Of a DNA stretch of 64,000 nt, positions 26,457 to 35,667 are shown in pieces. Position numbers and translations under genes: made by a program. The stretch comes from CANMUM01 sp965263365 (GTDB lineage: Bacteria; Pseudomonadota; Alphaproteobacteria; Rhodobacterales; Rhodobacteraceae), in contig OZ253672.1 of NCBI GenBank assembly GCA_965263365.1, forward strand, positions 1,612,001-1,676,000, read 5' to 3'. The notes beneath the pieces are model-generated. The model saw only the letters and a program-made list of their open reading frames with translations, made no database searches and had not been told where the DNA came from. The stretch's first letter is position 1, and every line of letters starts with the position of its first letter.

Positions 26457-26887
26457 TTTCTCCCAAATTAAAATATCACAAATTAAAGTGAATACCTTAT
26501 ACTGATCATATCCGGAAAATAAAACCGCAAAAAATCTAACTTTGAAAAAAACAGATCAAAAATGATTCGATAGACGACTGCATTAGAACTGAAATGAATG
26601 CAACTTTAATCTATCCACTTAATCTGTGGATAGTTTTGTGGAAAACTCGCATTAAATAAGAAAAAAAACTGATTTATCAGGCATATCCTTAAATTGCCCA
26701 AAAAATGGGCACCAGCATAAGCCATTGATATTAAAGAAAAATTATTTTTATAATCAAATTTATTGTTTGATTATAGGCATTTATGACAAAATATTAACAC
26801 TTAGTTTTCTCCAGTGGAAAAACCATTGGTGCAAGTCCAAAGTAAGGAATGCTAATAACTCTATTCAAAGGCTTGAATAAAACTGAA
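26457..26887. other. AT-rich, dyad-rich intergenic region with DnaA-box-like 9-mers
   Basis: Four perfect inverted repeats stand out. CTATCCAC/GTGGATAG is at 26611-26618 and 26626-26633. CTGATTTATCAG is near 26669-26680. TGCCCA/TGGGCA is at 26695-26711. TATAATCAAA/TTTGATTATA is at 26749-26758 and 26766-26775. Three sequences close to TTATCCACA (or its complement) lie at 26611, 26625 and 26637, each with one or two mismatches. No gene is visible. This may be a regulatory or replication-related site. Confidence 0.55.
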
Positions 26888-27616
26888 TTAAGCTGGTGGC
26901 AACTCCCAAATTAAATGTTGACCGCCATCAACTGCGATCATTTGTCCCGTGACCGCGCGCGCATTTAGCAAGTATTCGGCTGCTCCGATAATGTCTTCCA
27001 CATCAGCGCCTCTTTTTAAAATCGAAATCCCACGATGATACTCAAAATTTTCTTTAGACTGATGTGCACCCTGTAACGTCGTACCAGGACCAATCGCATT
27101 CACGCGAATTTTTGGCGCAAGCGCCATCGCAGTGGTCTTTGTAAGCGTAAGTAAAGCTGATTTAGCAATCCCGTAACTCGCAAAATTAGGTGTTGGCCTG
27201 AGAACACGTTGATCAATCATATTTATAATTGAACCCTCTCCTTGACACTGGCGCGCAAATGCTTGGCTCAGAAAGAACGGCGCTTCGAGATTAGTTCTGA
27301 GATTCGCATCCCAACTTTCAAATTCACCATCTTCAACTCGATCAAAAATAAACTGAGAAGCATTATTTATGAGATCCGTTAGCGGAAACTGCAATTTAGC
27401 AACGGCCTGATTTATAAGCTCCCTCATCACCAATCGATCCGTGATATCTCCTTGAACAGCGACCGCATTATCACCCAGATCACGAACCAATGCTTCTGCC
27501 TCAGCCTGACTTCTATTATAGTGAACCGCAACGTAAAAACCCTGCTTTGCAAGATGCTTGGCCATTGCAGCGCCCAAACGCGTCGAAGCGCCTGTAATTA
27601 AAACGGCGCGCGTCAA
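26888..27616 (-). CDS. Short-chain dehydrogenase/reductase (pteridine-reductase-like)
   Basis: This 242-residue SDR has ITGASTRLGAAMAKHL for NAD(P) binding with a basic HYNRSQ after strand 2 (NADP preference). It also has the NNASQF motif, the active-site Tyr in NFASYGIAKSALLTLT, and IGPGTTLQGAHQS. The NNASxFxxD and RPTPNF..Y patterns are those of the FolM/pteridine reductase-like SDRs. The substrate is not proven. It overlaps the upstream exchanger gene by 4 bases. Confidence 0.85.
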   Translation of the reverse strand: MTRAVLITGASTRLGAAMAKHLAKQGFYVAVHYNRSQAEAEALVRDLGDNAVAVQGDITDRLVMRELINQAVAKLQFPLTDLINNASQFIFDRVEDGEFESWDANLRTNLEAPFFLSQAFARQCQGEGSIINMIDQRVLRPTPNFASYGIAKSALLTLTKTTAMALAPKIRVNAIGPGTTLQGAHQSKENFEYHRGISILKRGADVEDIIGAAEYLLNARAVTGQMIAVDGGQHLIWELPPA

Positions 27617-28551
27617 ACGATAAACCTCAAAATATATATAAAATAGGCACCCACAAAGAAAAAACCAATTGTTCGCGTTATTCGGATTTTCCCTATTATG
27701 AAAACGCCTAAGAGTAACGAAACCGCCGTCATGATTGGAACATCAATTTTGATCAAATCTGAGTTGACATGAATATTCGCAAAGAGGCCGGTCGCACCGA
27801 TAATCAATAGAAGATTGAAAAGATTGGAGCCCAAAACGTTACCGATCGCAAGATCAGTTTTCCCTTTAAATGCAGCTGATACAGATGTTGCCAGTTCAGG
27901 AAGAGAGGTTCCGATCGCTACAATTGTAAGCCCGATTACGGCCTCTGGAACGCGAAAATAGCGCGCAATATCCGAAGCGCCGCGCACCAAAAGTTCAGCA
28001 CCAAGCGGCAAGCAAACAATTCCAATCAATATAAAAATTACAATCTTTGAAAGAGGTAAATTTCCAGCCTCTAGGTCAACATCTTCGCTCACACTGGCCG
28101 TTTCATCTTTGCGCGCACGCCAAATTTGCATGGAAAGCACAACAATAAACAATGTTAACAATACAAGCGACTGCTTCCAACCAAATGGTGTTATGAGGAC
28201 GAGTGGAATAAATACCAAGGTCGCAATCATCATCTGAAACCATGCGACACCCGCTTCACACTTATCAGTTGCGATATATGCAATAATCGCAGGCACACCA
28301 AGTATTAACAAGACATTCGCAATATTTGATCCCACCACATTACCAAATGCAATATCCCCTTTTCCTGCTAATGCTGCACCGACGCCGACAAATAGTTCTG
28401 GCGCAGATGTTCCGAATGCAACAACAGTTAAACCGACTATAAGCGGCGATAGACCAAATCTCAAAGAAAGGCCTGTTGAGCCTTTCACTAAAAACTCACC
28501 GCCCAGATAAAGCAAGAAAACGCCAACAAGAACCAATATTAATGAAATCAT
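27613..28551 (-). CDS. CaCA family Ca2+/Na+ (cation/cation) antiporter, YrbG-like
   Basis: The 312-residue membrane protein has two homologous halves. Each carries an alpha-repeat with the ion-binding motif: VVAFGTSAPELFVGV and IVAIGTSLPELATSV, followed by GNVVGSNIANVLLILG and GNVLGSNLFNLLLIIG. I chose ATG 28551, which starts directly at the first membrane helix; a GTG at 28593 would add 14 polar residues. It exchanges cytoplasmic Ca2+ (or similar) for Na+/H+. It is cotranscribed with the SDR gene. Confidence 0.9.
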   Translation of the reverse strand: MISLILVLVGVFLLYLGGEFLVKGSTGLSLRFGLSPLIVGLTVVAFGTSAPELFVGVGAALAGKGDIAFGNVVGSNIANVLLILGVPAIIAYIATDKCEAGVAWFQMMIATLVFIPLVLITPFGWKQSLVLLTLFIVVLSMQIWRARKDETASVSEDVDLEAGNLPLSKIVIFILIGIVCLPLGAELLVRGASDIARYFRVPEAVIGLTIVAIGTSLPELATSVSAAFKGKTDLAIGNVLGSNLFNLLLIIGATGLFANIHVNSDLIKIDVPIMTAVSLLLGVFIIGKIRITRTIGFFFVGAYFIYILRFIV

Positions 28552-28724
28552 AAGACTATCGCTTACATCTACAATGTGTTTGAGGCAATGCACATTTTAG
28601 ACATTTGCGCCTCAAAAAAAACGATTTCACCATGGCAATCGCCATTAGTGAAGCCAAAACTATTATAATCAATTTGAATAACATCTGACTTAGACCTATG
28701 GTCTAAACCGCTCTGACACAAGAG

Positions 28725-29486
28725 CTAAGTCCCAAAAAAGTTGACAACAAAATGGGAAAAAACCTTAGGCTGGTCAACATGCAACCAGTGCCCTGCATTT
28801 TTAATCTTAATAATACGCGCACTCGGAAAGTAATTTTCAATTTCTGAACGATAACTCGACTTGATATAGTCAGAATTTTCACCCGCTAAAAACAGTGTCT
28901 CACCCAAAAAACGATTTTTCTGCTTAGGCCAATCCACGATGGCTTGCATATTCTTCTCAAGCGCCTCCAGATTGATTTGCCAGCTGGGCGCTTCGCCTTT
29001 TAGGTTCAAGCTATGAAGTAAAAAAGCGCAAATGCCTTTATCTGGAATTTCTTGACTCAAGGCTTCAAAGGCTTGCGATCGAGATTCCAACTTCGTCAGG
29101 TCTATTTTTTTCATCGACAGTATATAGTCCAATTGCGAATGCTCGTATTTCACGGGCGCAATATCACCCACCGCAAGTTTTTGAATTTTATCGGGCCACC
29201 TCATCGCAAACATCATCGCCGCTTTTCCACCCATTGAATGACCAAGCATATCAACTTTATCATAAGATGTTAGCGTCTCATACAAATCCGCTGCCATAGA
29301 CGGATAATCATGAACATCCGACCAATCCGCTGTTCCGTGATTGCGCAAATCAACCGAGAGCACAAAACGGTGCTCTGATAAGCTCCGAGCAACGCCTGCT
29401 AAGTTTCGGCCTTGACCAAACAGCCCGTGAACAAGAACAACAGGGTTCCTATCCTCGCGACCAAATTTCAACAGAGGAAGTTTCAT
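28725..29486 (-). CDS. Alpha/beta-hydrolase, YbfF-like esterase
   Basis: This 253-residue protein shows PVVLVHGLFGQGRNLAGVA (oxyanion loop), SVDLRNHG, the nucleophile elbow MLGHSMGGKAAM and the catalytic His in NAGHWLHVDQP. The DLRNHG and HSMGGKAAM forms match the YbfF/ABHD11 esterase group, which acts on short acyl esters or thioesters. It overlaps the end of ilvA by 4 bases, so the two are coupled, although no shared pathway is obvious. Confidence 0.88.
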   Translation of the reverse strand: MKLPLLKFGREDRNPVVLVHGLFGQGRNLAGVARSLSEHRFVLSVDLRNHGTADWSDVHDYPSMAADLYETLTSYDKVDMLGHSMGGKAAMMFAMRWPDKIQKLAVGDIAPVKYEHSQLDYILSMKKIDLTKLESRSQAFEALSQEIPDKGICAFLLHSLNLKGEAPSWQINLEALEKNMQAIVDWPKQKNRFLGETLFLAGENSDYIKSSYRSEIENYFPSARIIKIKNAGHWLHVDQPKVFSHFVVNFFGT

Positions 29487-30715
29487 ATCAAAAAAGCACC
29501 CAATTCATCGTTATTTGTGATATCTGTAAAACCAAAACCCTCTAATTCCAAACGATCAAACAAACGCTTAAAATTATCCGGATCGCTCGTTTCCAATCCG
29601 AGCAGAACGGTTCCGAATTGACGCGCAGATTTCTTCATATATTCAAACCGCGCGATATCATCCTCATCACCAAGCATACCTAAAAAATCTTTCAAGGCTC
29701 CCGGACGTTGCGGCAAGCGAAGCACGATGTACTTTTTAGTTCCCTCAAATCGCATCGCCCGTTCTTTTACATCGGGGAGCCTTTCAAAATCAAAATTGCC
29801 ACCAGATACAATCACAACGACGTTTTCGCCATTAAGTTTAACATCTCTTAAAGCATCGATCGCAAGGGCACCTGCGGGTTCTAGGACAATGCCTTCTACA
29901 TTCAGCATTTCAACCATCGTCATACAAAGTCGATTTTCAGGGACAGTAATGACTTGACTGGAATCAAAAGACTTCAAAAATTCAAAATTTGTCTTGCCAA
30001 TACGCGCAACGGCCGCACCATCTACAAAACTGTCAACGTTTTTTAATGGGCGGGCTTCTCCCGATTGAAGCGAAGCTTTCAAACTTGAAGCGCCTAGAGG
30101 CTCAACAAAATGAAACTCCGTTTCGCTTTTTTTGGCCTGAAAATAACTGGTCAACCCAGCAGATAATCCACCGCCTCCAACCGGCATAACGAGATGATCC
30201 ACTTGATCCAGAACATCAGCGATTTCTTTTCCTATCGTCGCTTGACCTTCGATGACATCCAAATCATCAAATGGCGCTAGAAAATATGCGCCTTTTTCCT
30301 TAGCGAAATCAAGCGCAGCCTCCAAACTTTCATCGAAATAGTCCCCAAATAATCTGACCTCAACATGATCACCCCCAAAAACACGTGTTTTATGAATTTT
30401 CTGGTGTGGGGTTGCAACAGGCATAAAAACGACTGCGTGAACGCCATAGTGACGAGCGGCAAATGCAACACCTTGAGCATGATTGCCTGCAGAAGCACAA
30501 ACAAAATTTTTACGCCCCTGTCGAACTGCCTTGCGCATTGCATTATATGCGCCCCGAATTTTATAGGAGCGGACAGGAGTAAGATCTTCCCGCTTTAAAT
30601 AAATATTCGCATTATGCTTTTCGCTTAAAAACGCATTGCGCTGCAAAGGAGTTGCCGGCATAACGGCTCGCATTTCTTTGCAAGCTTCTTCAATAACATC
30701 TAAAAATTCATCCAT
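29483..30715 (-). CDS. ilvA: Threonine ammonia-lyase (threonine dehydratase)
   Basis: The 410-residue product starts at ATG 30715 (MDEFLDVIEEACKEM). It has the PLP lysine Lys52 in RSYKIRGAYN, SAGNHAQGVAF, and the phosphate-binding GGGGLSAGL. A single ACT-like regulatory domain ends the protein (KYIVLRLPQRPGALKDFL...GFGFTDITNNDELG). This is the short one-ACT type. It converts threonine to 2-oxobutanoate, the first step to isoleucine. A TTG at 30757 gives a longer but less likely start. Confidence 0.93.
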   Translation of the reverse strand: MDEFLDVIEEACKEMRAVMPATPLQRNAFLSEKHNANIYLKREDLTPVRSYKIRGAYNAMRKAVRQGRKNFVCASAGNHAQGVAFAARHYGVHAVVFMPVATPHQKIHKTRVFGGDHVEVRLFGDYFDESLEAALDFAKEKGAYFLAPFDDLDVIEGQATIGKEIADVLDQVDHLVMPVGGGGLSAGLTSYFQAKKSETEFHFVEPLGASSLKASLQSGEARPLKNVDSFVDGAAVARIGKTNFEFLKSFDSSQVITVPENRLCMTMVEMLNVEGIVLEPAGALAIDALRDVKLNGENVVVIVSGGNFDFERLPDVKERAMRFEGTKKYIVLRLPQRPGALKDFLGMLGDEDDIARFEYMKKSARQFGTVLLGLETSDPDNFKRLFDRLELEGFGFTDITNNDELGAFLI

Positions 30716-31151
30716 ATGCGCAAAATGGCGTAAGCACATACAATACGCAAGTATCAATTCAAAATTACGCTTTGCAATTTTTAAAAATGAACTCGAAGGA
30801 TTAATCTATAGCAATTATACAAAAATTCATCAGGTCTCGATGAAAATCTGGCTAAAAAATCGAAAATAGTTGCCGAAAGCAAAGATACAAATCACTTTAA
30901 GAAAACTCAGATGATCATGATATGGAGATGAAGATTGAACGGAATTGATCGAAAAGTAATAAAGTGTTAAAATGTCGCGGCAAATTTTCAATAGCGCAAT
31001 TCCATGAATTCAACTCTATGACGAGCCGTTTCTGAACACAAAAATATCAAATGAATTTATCTCGCATTTAAAGAGTAATTACTTCCCAATTTCACGCCTT
31101 GAATTCAGCGGTTAAAAAGCTTAATCAAAGCAAAATTTTGAGGAGCGTCAA
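30716..31151. other. Divergent intergenic region ilvA-argG
   Basis: About 435 AT-rich bases. It contains a good promoter candidate for argG (see 30945) and a roughly 175-base untranslated leader; no leader peptide or riboswitch fold was recognised. Confidence 0.5.
30945..30973 (+). promoter_or_regulatory. Candidate sigma-70 promoter for argG
   Basis: TTGATC (30945-30950), exactly 17 bases, then TAAAAT (30968-30973). It is placed about 180 bases before the argG start codon. Confidence 0.45.
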
Positions 31152-32369
31152 ATGTCTGCGAAACCTAAGAAAGTCGTACTTGCTTATTCGGGCGGTCTAG
31201 ATACATCCATCATATTAAAATGGCTTCAGACTGAATATGCCTGCGAGGTTGTCACGTTTACGGCCGATCTCGGTCAAGGAGAAGAGCTAGAGCCCGCTCG
31301 TCAGAAAGCCGAACTTTTAGGCATTAAACCTGAAAATATATATATTGAAGATGTGCGTGAAGAATTCGTGCGCGATTTTGTCTTTCCGATGTTTCGCGCG
31401 AATGCTGTTTATGAAGGCCAATATCTTCTTGGCACTTCGATTGCGCGCCCCTTAATCTCTAAGCGCTTAGTCGAAATCGCCGAAGAAACGGGAGCTGATG
31501 CGATTGCTCACGGTGCGACCGGCAAGGGTAATGATCAAGTTCGCTTTGAAATTGCCGCCTATGCCCTCAACCCAAAGATCAAGGTCATTGCGCCTTGGCG
31601 CGAGTGGGGCCTAACATCCCGTACAAAGCTATTGACCTTCGCAGAAGAAAATCAGATTCCGATTACAAAAGACAAGCGAGGAGAAGCGCCGTTTTCTGTC
31701 GATGCAAACTTACTTCACACCTCAAGTGAAGGAAAGGTTTTGGAAGATCCTGCTCAAGAAGCTCCAGACTACGTTTTTCAACGAACAGTTGCTCCCGAGG
31801 AAGCCCCCGACACACCTGAGATGATCGAAATTACATTTGCAAAAGGCGATCCCGTTGCCATCAACGGTGAGGCAATGTCGCCCGCAACGATTCTCACTGC
31901 TCTCAATGAATATGGGCGCAAGCACGGGATTGGACGTCTTGATCTCGTTGAGAACCGCTTTGTCGGCATGAAATCACGTGGAATTTATGAGACGCCTGGC
32001 GGCACAATTTTACTCAATGCGCATAGAGGCATAGAGCAAATAACACTTGACCGCGGCGCGGGCCACCTAAAGGACAGCCTCATGCCACAATATGCCGAAA
32101 TTATTTACAATGGATTTTGGTACAGCCCTGAGCGAGAAATGCTCCAAGCCGCAATTGACAAATCGCAAGAACACGTTGAAGGCACCGTCCGACTTAAGCT
32201 CTATAAAGGTTCTGTCAATGTCGTTGCACGCTGGTCAGAAAAGTCTCTATATTCTGAAGCTCATGTAACTTTTGAAGAAGACGCCGGCGCCTATGATCAA
32301 ACTGATGCAGCGGGTTTCATAAAGTTAAACGCATTACGCCTTCGCCTACTCGGTCAAAGAAACGGATAA
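31152..32369 (+). CDS. argG: Argininosuccinate synthase
   Basis: This 405-residue protein has the PP-loop VVLAYSGGLDTSIILKWL, then FTADLGQGEELEPAR, GATGKGNDQVRFE, YETPGGTILLNAHRGIEQ and the C-terminal SLYSEAHVTFEEDAGAYDQ. It joins citrulline and aspartate with ATP in arginine synthesis. The ATG has GAGGAG 8 bases before it. argH is located 11 kb away on the other strand. Confidence 0.97.
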   Translation: MSAKPKKVVLAYSGGLDTSIILKWLQTEYACEVVTFTADLGQGEELEPARQKAELLGIKPENIYIEDVREEFVRDFVFPMFRANAVYEGQYLLGTSIARPLISKRLVEIAEETGADAIAHGATGKGNDQVRFEIAAYALNPKIKVIAPWREWGLTSRTKLLTFAEENQIPITKDKRGEAPFSVDANLLHTSSEGKVLEDPAQEAPDYVFQRTVAPEEAPDTPEMIEITFAKGDPVAINGEAMSPATILTALNEYGRKHGIGRLDLVENRFVGMKSRGIYETPGGTILLNAHRGIEQITLDRGAGHLKDSLMPQYAEIIYNGFWYSPEREMLQAAIDKSQEHVEGTVRLKLYKGSVNVVARWSEKSLYSEAHVTFEEDAGAYDQTDAAGFIKLNALRLRLLGQRNG

Positions 32370-32464
32370 ATCCTTTTACTTCGATGGGTCAGGCATGATC
32401 GTATTATGTATTTCATATATTTTGCGATCATAAGTTCGCGTGTTCAAAAGCACTCCGGACAGGG

Positions 32465-33487
32465 CTATGATACCCTTATCATTTCACCATCTGCGCCCCT
32501 TATGATTCGACCTTCAATTTCATCTAAACCTTGTTGAGCGAGCGCCCGGGGTGACTCTAAAGCAATTTGGCTAAACGAAGTACGATCTTCAAAATCATCT
32601 GTGATTGGCACGCCTCCAAGCCGTTTGTTGAGTGCTTCCAAAATATCGTCAACACTTCGCACTAAAGTTGCACCTTCTCTAATCAATTGGTTGGGGCCTG
32701 CACTGCGCGCGGAAAGGGGATGGCCGGGAATTGCCATGACTTCCCGCCCAAAATCAACCGCGTGCTCAGCGGTGATCATTGTGCCAGAACGCTGTGTAGC
32801 TTCAACGACTAAAACACCGCTTGCGAGGCCTGCAATAATCCGATTGCGCTGCGGAAAATTGCAGGCTTGAGGTTTATGGCCAAAGGGCATCTCAGAAATC
32901 AGCAATCCGCGCTCACTCATTAATTCTTGTAGCTGTTTATTTTGGCGCGGATAAAAAACATCCAACCCACCCGCAACGACACCAATTGTTCCCCCCACAA
33001 TCGCTCCTTCATGAGCAGCCGCATCGATTCCGCGAGCAAGACCTGAAACAATCGAAAATCCCATTTCAGCAAGCCTTCGTGAAAATTCTCTCGTAGTTCG
33101 CACGCCTTCAAGAGAAGCATTCCGAGCGCCAATGACCGCAATTTGTTCACGCTTAAGAAGCGATAAATCTCCGAGCGTCCATACAAATGGAGGCGCATTT
33201 TCGGTCTCTTGCAATTGTGCCGGATAGGAACCGTCCCCCTTAACTAATAGCGTGCAATCATGTTGGTCAGCAAATTCAAACTCTTTCTCCGCCGCGTCGC
33301 GCGCACAAAGACCAGCCATAGGAATAGAATTTTTTTGATATGTTTCCTCAAGAAGTGCCCACGCACTTTCAAAACCGCCTGCTTTCTCCAACAATTTTTC
33401 GTAATTGCCAGGCCCTATTCGTTTCGAACGGTAAAGACGGATCGCCAGAATTTTTTCATGGTCATTTCGGGGTAAAATAAGGCTCAT
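32465..33487 (-). CDS. dprA: DNA-processing protein DprA
   Basis: This 340-residue protein has the DprA Rossmann-like core: IAVIGARNASLEGVRTTREF, IVSGLARGIDAAAHEGA, GTIGVVAGGLDVFYPRQN, FPQRNRIIAGLASGVLVVEA, SGTMITAEHAVDFGREVMAIPG. DprA loads RecA on incoming single-stranded DNA during natural transformation. The C-terminal winged-helix that normally follows looks shortened: after DDFEDRTSFSQIAL only SPRALAQQGLDEIEGRIIRGADGEMIRV is left. comEC is also in this window, so the competence set may be functional. Confidence 0.92.
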   Translation of the reverse strand: MSLILPRNDHEKILAIRLYRSKRIGPGNYEKLLEKAGGFESAWALLEETYQKNSIPMAGLCARDAAEKEFEFADQHDCTLLVKGDGSYPAQLQETENAPPFVWTLGDLSLLKREQIAVIGARNASLEGVRTTREFSRRLAEMGFSIVSGLARGIDAAAHEGAIVGGTIGVVAGGLDVFYPRQNKQLQELMSERGLLISEMPFGHKPQACNFPQRNRIIAGLASGVLVVEATQRSGTMITAEHAVDFGREVMAIPGHPLSARSAGPNQLIREGATLVRSVDDILEALNKRLGGVPITDDFEDRTSFSQIALESPRALAQQGLDEIEGRIIRGADGEMIRVS

Positions 33488-33552
33488 TCACCTAACAAAG
33501 CAAATAAGAGTTAAATATCGGTTATTTATTCGTCAAAATGCGGTATTTTTTC

Positions 33553-33790
33553 GGTTCTGTTGCAAATAATATTTGGTATCAAATGAGCCTATTTTCCAAT
33601 TCTATTAAGCTGCCTTTAGACGGATTTCGCGTTCATTCATCATGTTGGCCATGACATCATTGCCCAGTCCAAAAGCCCGTTCGATTATGCGAATCTCGCC
33701 CCTGATGTTGCCACTAAAATTAAGACTGCGCGCCTGTTGTTTCTTGAGCGCACGCATCACTTCAAAACCCTTAATTGTCGCAACGGAAAG
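33553..33790 (-). mobile_element. IS6-family element remnant (3' end of transposase plus one terminal repeat)
   Basis: On the minus strand, 33787-33605 encodes SVATIKGFEVMRALKKQQAR, then NIRGEIRIIERAFGLG, the C-terminal segment of IS6/IS26-type transposases. Fifty bases beyond its stop lies GGTTCTGTTGCAAAT (33553-33567), which matches the IS6-family terminal repeat pattern (G..CTGTTGCAAA). The catalytic DDE region and the other end are missing, cut where the dapD terminator begins. Confidence 0.75.
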
Positions 33791-33832
33791 CAACATAAAT
33801 TTTGTGCACGAACACGATATCAAAACCTCAAT

Positions 33833-33863
33833 AAAAAACGCCTCCGCAAACATGCAAAGGCGC
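33833..33863 (-). terminator. Rho-independent terminator of dapD
   Basis: On the minus strand, CGCCTTTGCA, a short loop, then TGCGGAGGCG followed by TTTTTT. The 10-bp stem includes two G-U pairs. It lies 25 bases after the dapD stop. Confidence 0.75.
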
Positions 33864-33887
33864 CTTAAATCGTCTCGTTTTTTGTGA

Positions 33888-34715
33888 TCAGTCGCGCAAC
33901 AAATCATTAATGGAAGTTTTTGAGCGCGTGCGCTCATCAACACGCTTCACAATCACGGCACAATAAAGGTTAATGCCGTTTTTGGAAGGCATTGAACCAG
34001 CCACAACCACCGAATAAGGCGGCACTTCGCCATACATGACCTCTCCTGTTTCGCGATCCACAATTTTCGTGGATTTACCAATAAATACACCCATGCCAAG
34101 CACAGATCCCTCACGCACGATGCACCCTTCAACAACTTCTGATCGCGCGCCAATAAAACAATCATCTTCAATAATCGTCGGACCAGCTTGCATAGGTTCA
34201 AGCACCCCACCAATGCCAACACCGCCGGAAAGATGCACATTCTTGCCAATTTGTGCACATGAACCAACCGTCGCCCAAGTGTCAACCATAGTGCCCTCAT
34301 CAACATACGCACCTAAATTCACAAAAGATGGCATCAGAACCACGCCCTTGCCAATGAATGCAGATTTACGCACAATCGCATTTGGCACCGCACGAAAGCC
34401 TGCCGCACCCCATTGATTTTCACCCCAGCCTTTGAACTTGCTATCAACTTTATCCCACCAGCCGGATCCCTGAGGGCCACCTTCTTGGGCTTCCATATCT
34501 TTCAAACGAAAGCCTAACAATACAGCTTTTTTCGCCCATTGGTTTACATGCCAAGTCCCATTTTCTTGTCGTTCGGCGACACGGAGCTCACCATTATCGA
34601 GTGCATTTAGAGTATTTTCAATCGCGTATCGAGTCTCACCTTGGGTACTGGGTGAAATTTCATCGCGCGATTCCCAAGCCGATTCAATTGCGTCTTCAAG
34701 TTCTGTATGGTTCAT
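33888..34715 (-). CDS. dapD: 2,3,4,5-tetrahydropyridine-2,6-dicarboxylate N-succinyltransferase
   Basis: The 275-residue product starts at ATG 34715, with AGGA upstream; a 307-residue version from 34811 lacks support. It shows DapD's left-handed beta-helix hexapeptide repeats: NAIVRKSAFIGKGVVLMPSF, VNLGAYVDEGTMVDTWATVG, HLSGGVGIGGVLEPMQAGPT, EDDCFIGARSEVVEG. It succinylates the cyclic precursor in the succinylase branch of lysine/DAP synthesis. lysA, the last step, is also in this window. Confidence 0.95.
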   Translation of the reverse strand: MNHTELEDAIESAWESRDEISPSTQGETRYAIENTLNALDNGELRVAERQENGTWHVNQWAKKAVLLGFRLKDMEAQEGGPQGSGWWDKVDSKFKGWGENQWGAAGFRAVPNAIVRKSAFIGKGVVLMPSFVNLGAYVDEGTMVDTWATVGSCAQIGKNVHLSGGVGIGGVLEPMQAGPTIIEDDCFIGARSEVVEGCIVREGSVLGMGVFIGKSTKIVDRETGEVMYGEVPPYSVVVAGSMPSKNGINLYCAVIVKRVDERTRSKTSINDLLRD

Positions 34716-34799
34716 ATGGACATCCTCTCCTTGATATGATTTGCTTTTATGAAACTGTCCGCGTGAGGGCAAGCAGTCAAACCGAAAAAGAGACATCAA

Positions 34800-35603
34800 A
34801 TGCACAAGCAAAACCGTTTTCCCAATATTGGCAAAGACCTTGTAGTATCAAAATCTGTTCCAGATACGCCACAAACACAATCAGCAACCTATAAATTAGC
34901 CGTTGAAGACATCGATTTTCTCACGCGAGATGAGTTGCGCCCGGTACGTTTACAACTCGAACTCTTAAAACCGGAAATGCTCTTAAACGAAGAAGGCATT
35001 CAATCAACTTGTGTTCTATTCGGAGGCGCGCGCGTTCGAGACCACGACCAAATTACGGATTCGACTCCTGAAGGCATCAAGAAACTGATTCCTTTTTACC
35101 AAGAGGCACGCACTTTTGCCCAGCTTGTTACGGAAGAAAGCCTCAAAACGGGCGGACACGAATTAGTCGTTTGTACAGGCGGTGGACCTGGTGTGATGGA
35201 AGCGGGTTGTCGCGGCGCAGAAGATGCGGGAGGACGCTCTGTCACATTAAATATAGTCCTTCCTCACGAACAAGCGCCCAATTTATATGCCACTCCTGAA
35301 TTGTGTTTTAACTTCCACTATTTCGCGATCCGCAAAATGCATTTTTTAATGCGCGCAAAAGTACTCGTCGCATTTCCAGGCGGTTTTGGAACACTCGATG
35401 AGCTATTTGAAGCGTTAACACTTATTCAAACAGAACGCGCACACAAAATGCCAATTCTACTTTTCGGAAAAGAATTCTGGAATTCAATTATCAATTGGGA
35501 AGCGTTAAAAGACGCTGGCACAATCAGCCCTGAAGACCTCGATTTATTTGAGATTGTCGATACGGCTGAAGAAGGTTTTGCACAAATTTCTCATCTTTTC
35601 TAA
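34800..35603 (+). CDS. LOG-family (TIGR00730-like) nucleotide phosphoribohydrolase
   Basis: This 267-residue protein has VLFGGARVRD, VVCTGGGPGVMEAGCRGAEDAGG and FPGGFGTLDELFEALTLIQT, the PGGxGTxxE motif of LOG/lysine-decarboxylase-like proteins. The longer N-terminal region (residues 1-75) fits the larger subgroup. These enzymes cleave nucleoside monophosphates to base and ribose phosphate (cytokinin activation in plants; often AMP or pyrimidine/purine nucleotides in bacteria). It is divergent from dapD with 84 bases between start codons. Confidence 0.9.
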   Translation: MHKQNRFPNIGKDLVVSKSVPDTPQTQSATYKLAVEDIDFLTRDELRPVRLQLELLKPEMLLNEEGIQSTCVLFGGARVRDHDQITDSTPEGIKKLIPFYQEARTFAQLVTEESLKTGGHELVVCTGGGPGVMEAGCRGAEDAGGRSVTLNIVLPHEQAPNLYATPELCFNFHYFAIRKMHFLMRAKVLVAFPGGFGTLDELFEALTLIQTERAHKMPILLFGKEFWNSIINWEALKDAGTISPEDLDLFEIVDTAEEGFAQISHLF

Positions 35604-35667
35604 AAACAAGCTTTCAACAACAAAGCGCGGGGTTCTGATGACAGTCATGAGTTCCAGATATCTTTTG

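Noticed and set aside
26600..26780. Chromosomal origin of replication
   Set aside because: Only near-match DnaA boxes and no origin-linked genes; kept as a lower-level finding instead of a feature call.
33790..33943. Upstream part of the 112-codon minus-strand frame at 33605
   Set aside because: Only its last ~60 codons match IS6 transposase; the first half crosses the dapD terminator and the dapD 3' end.
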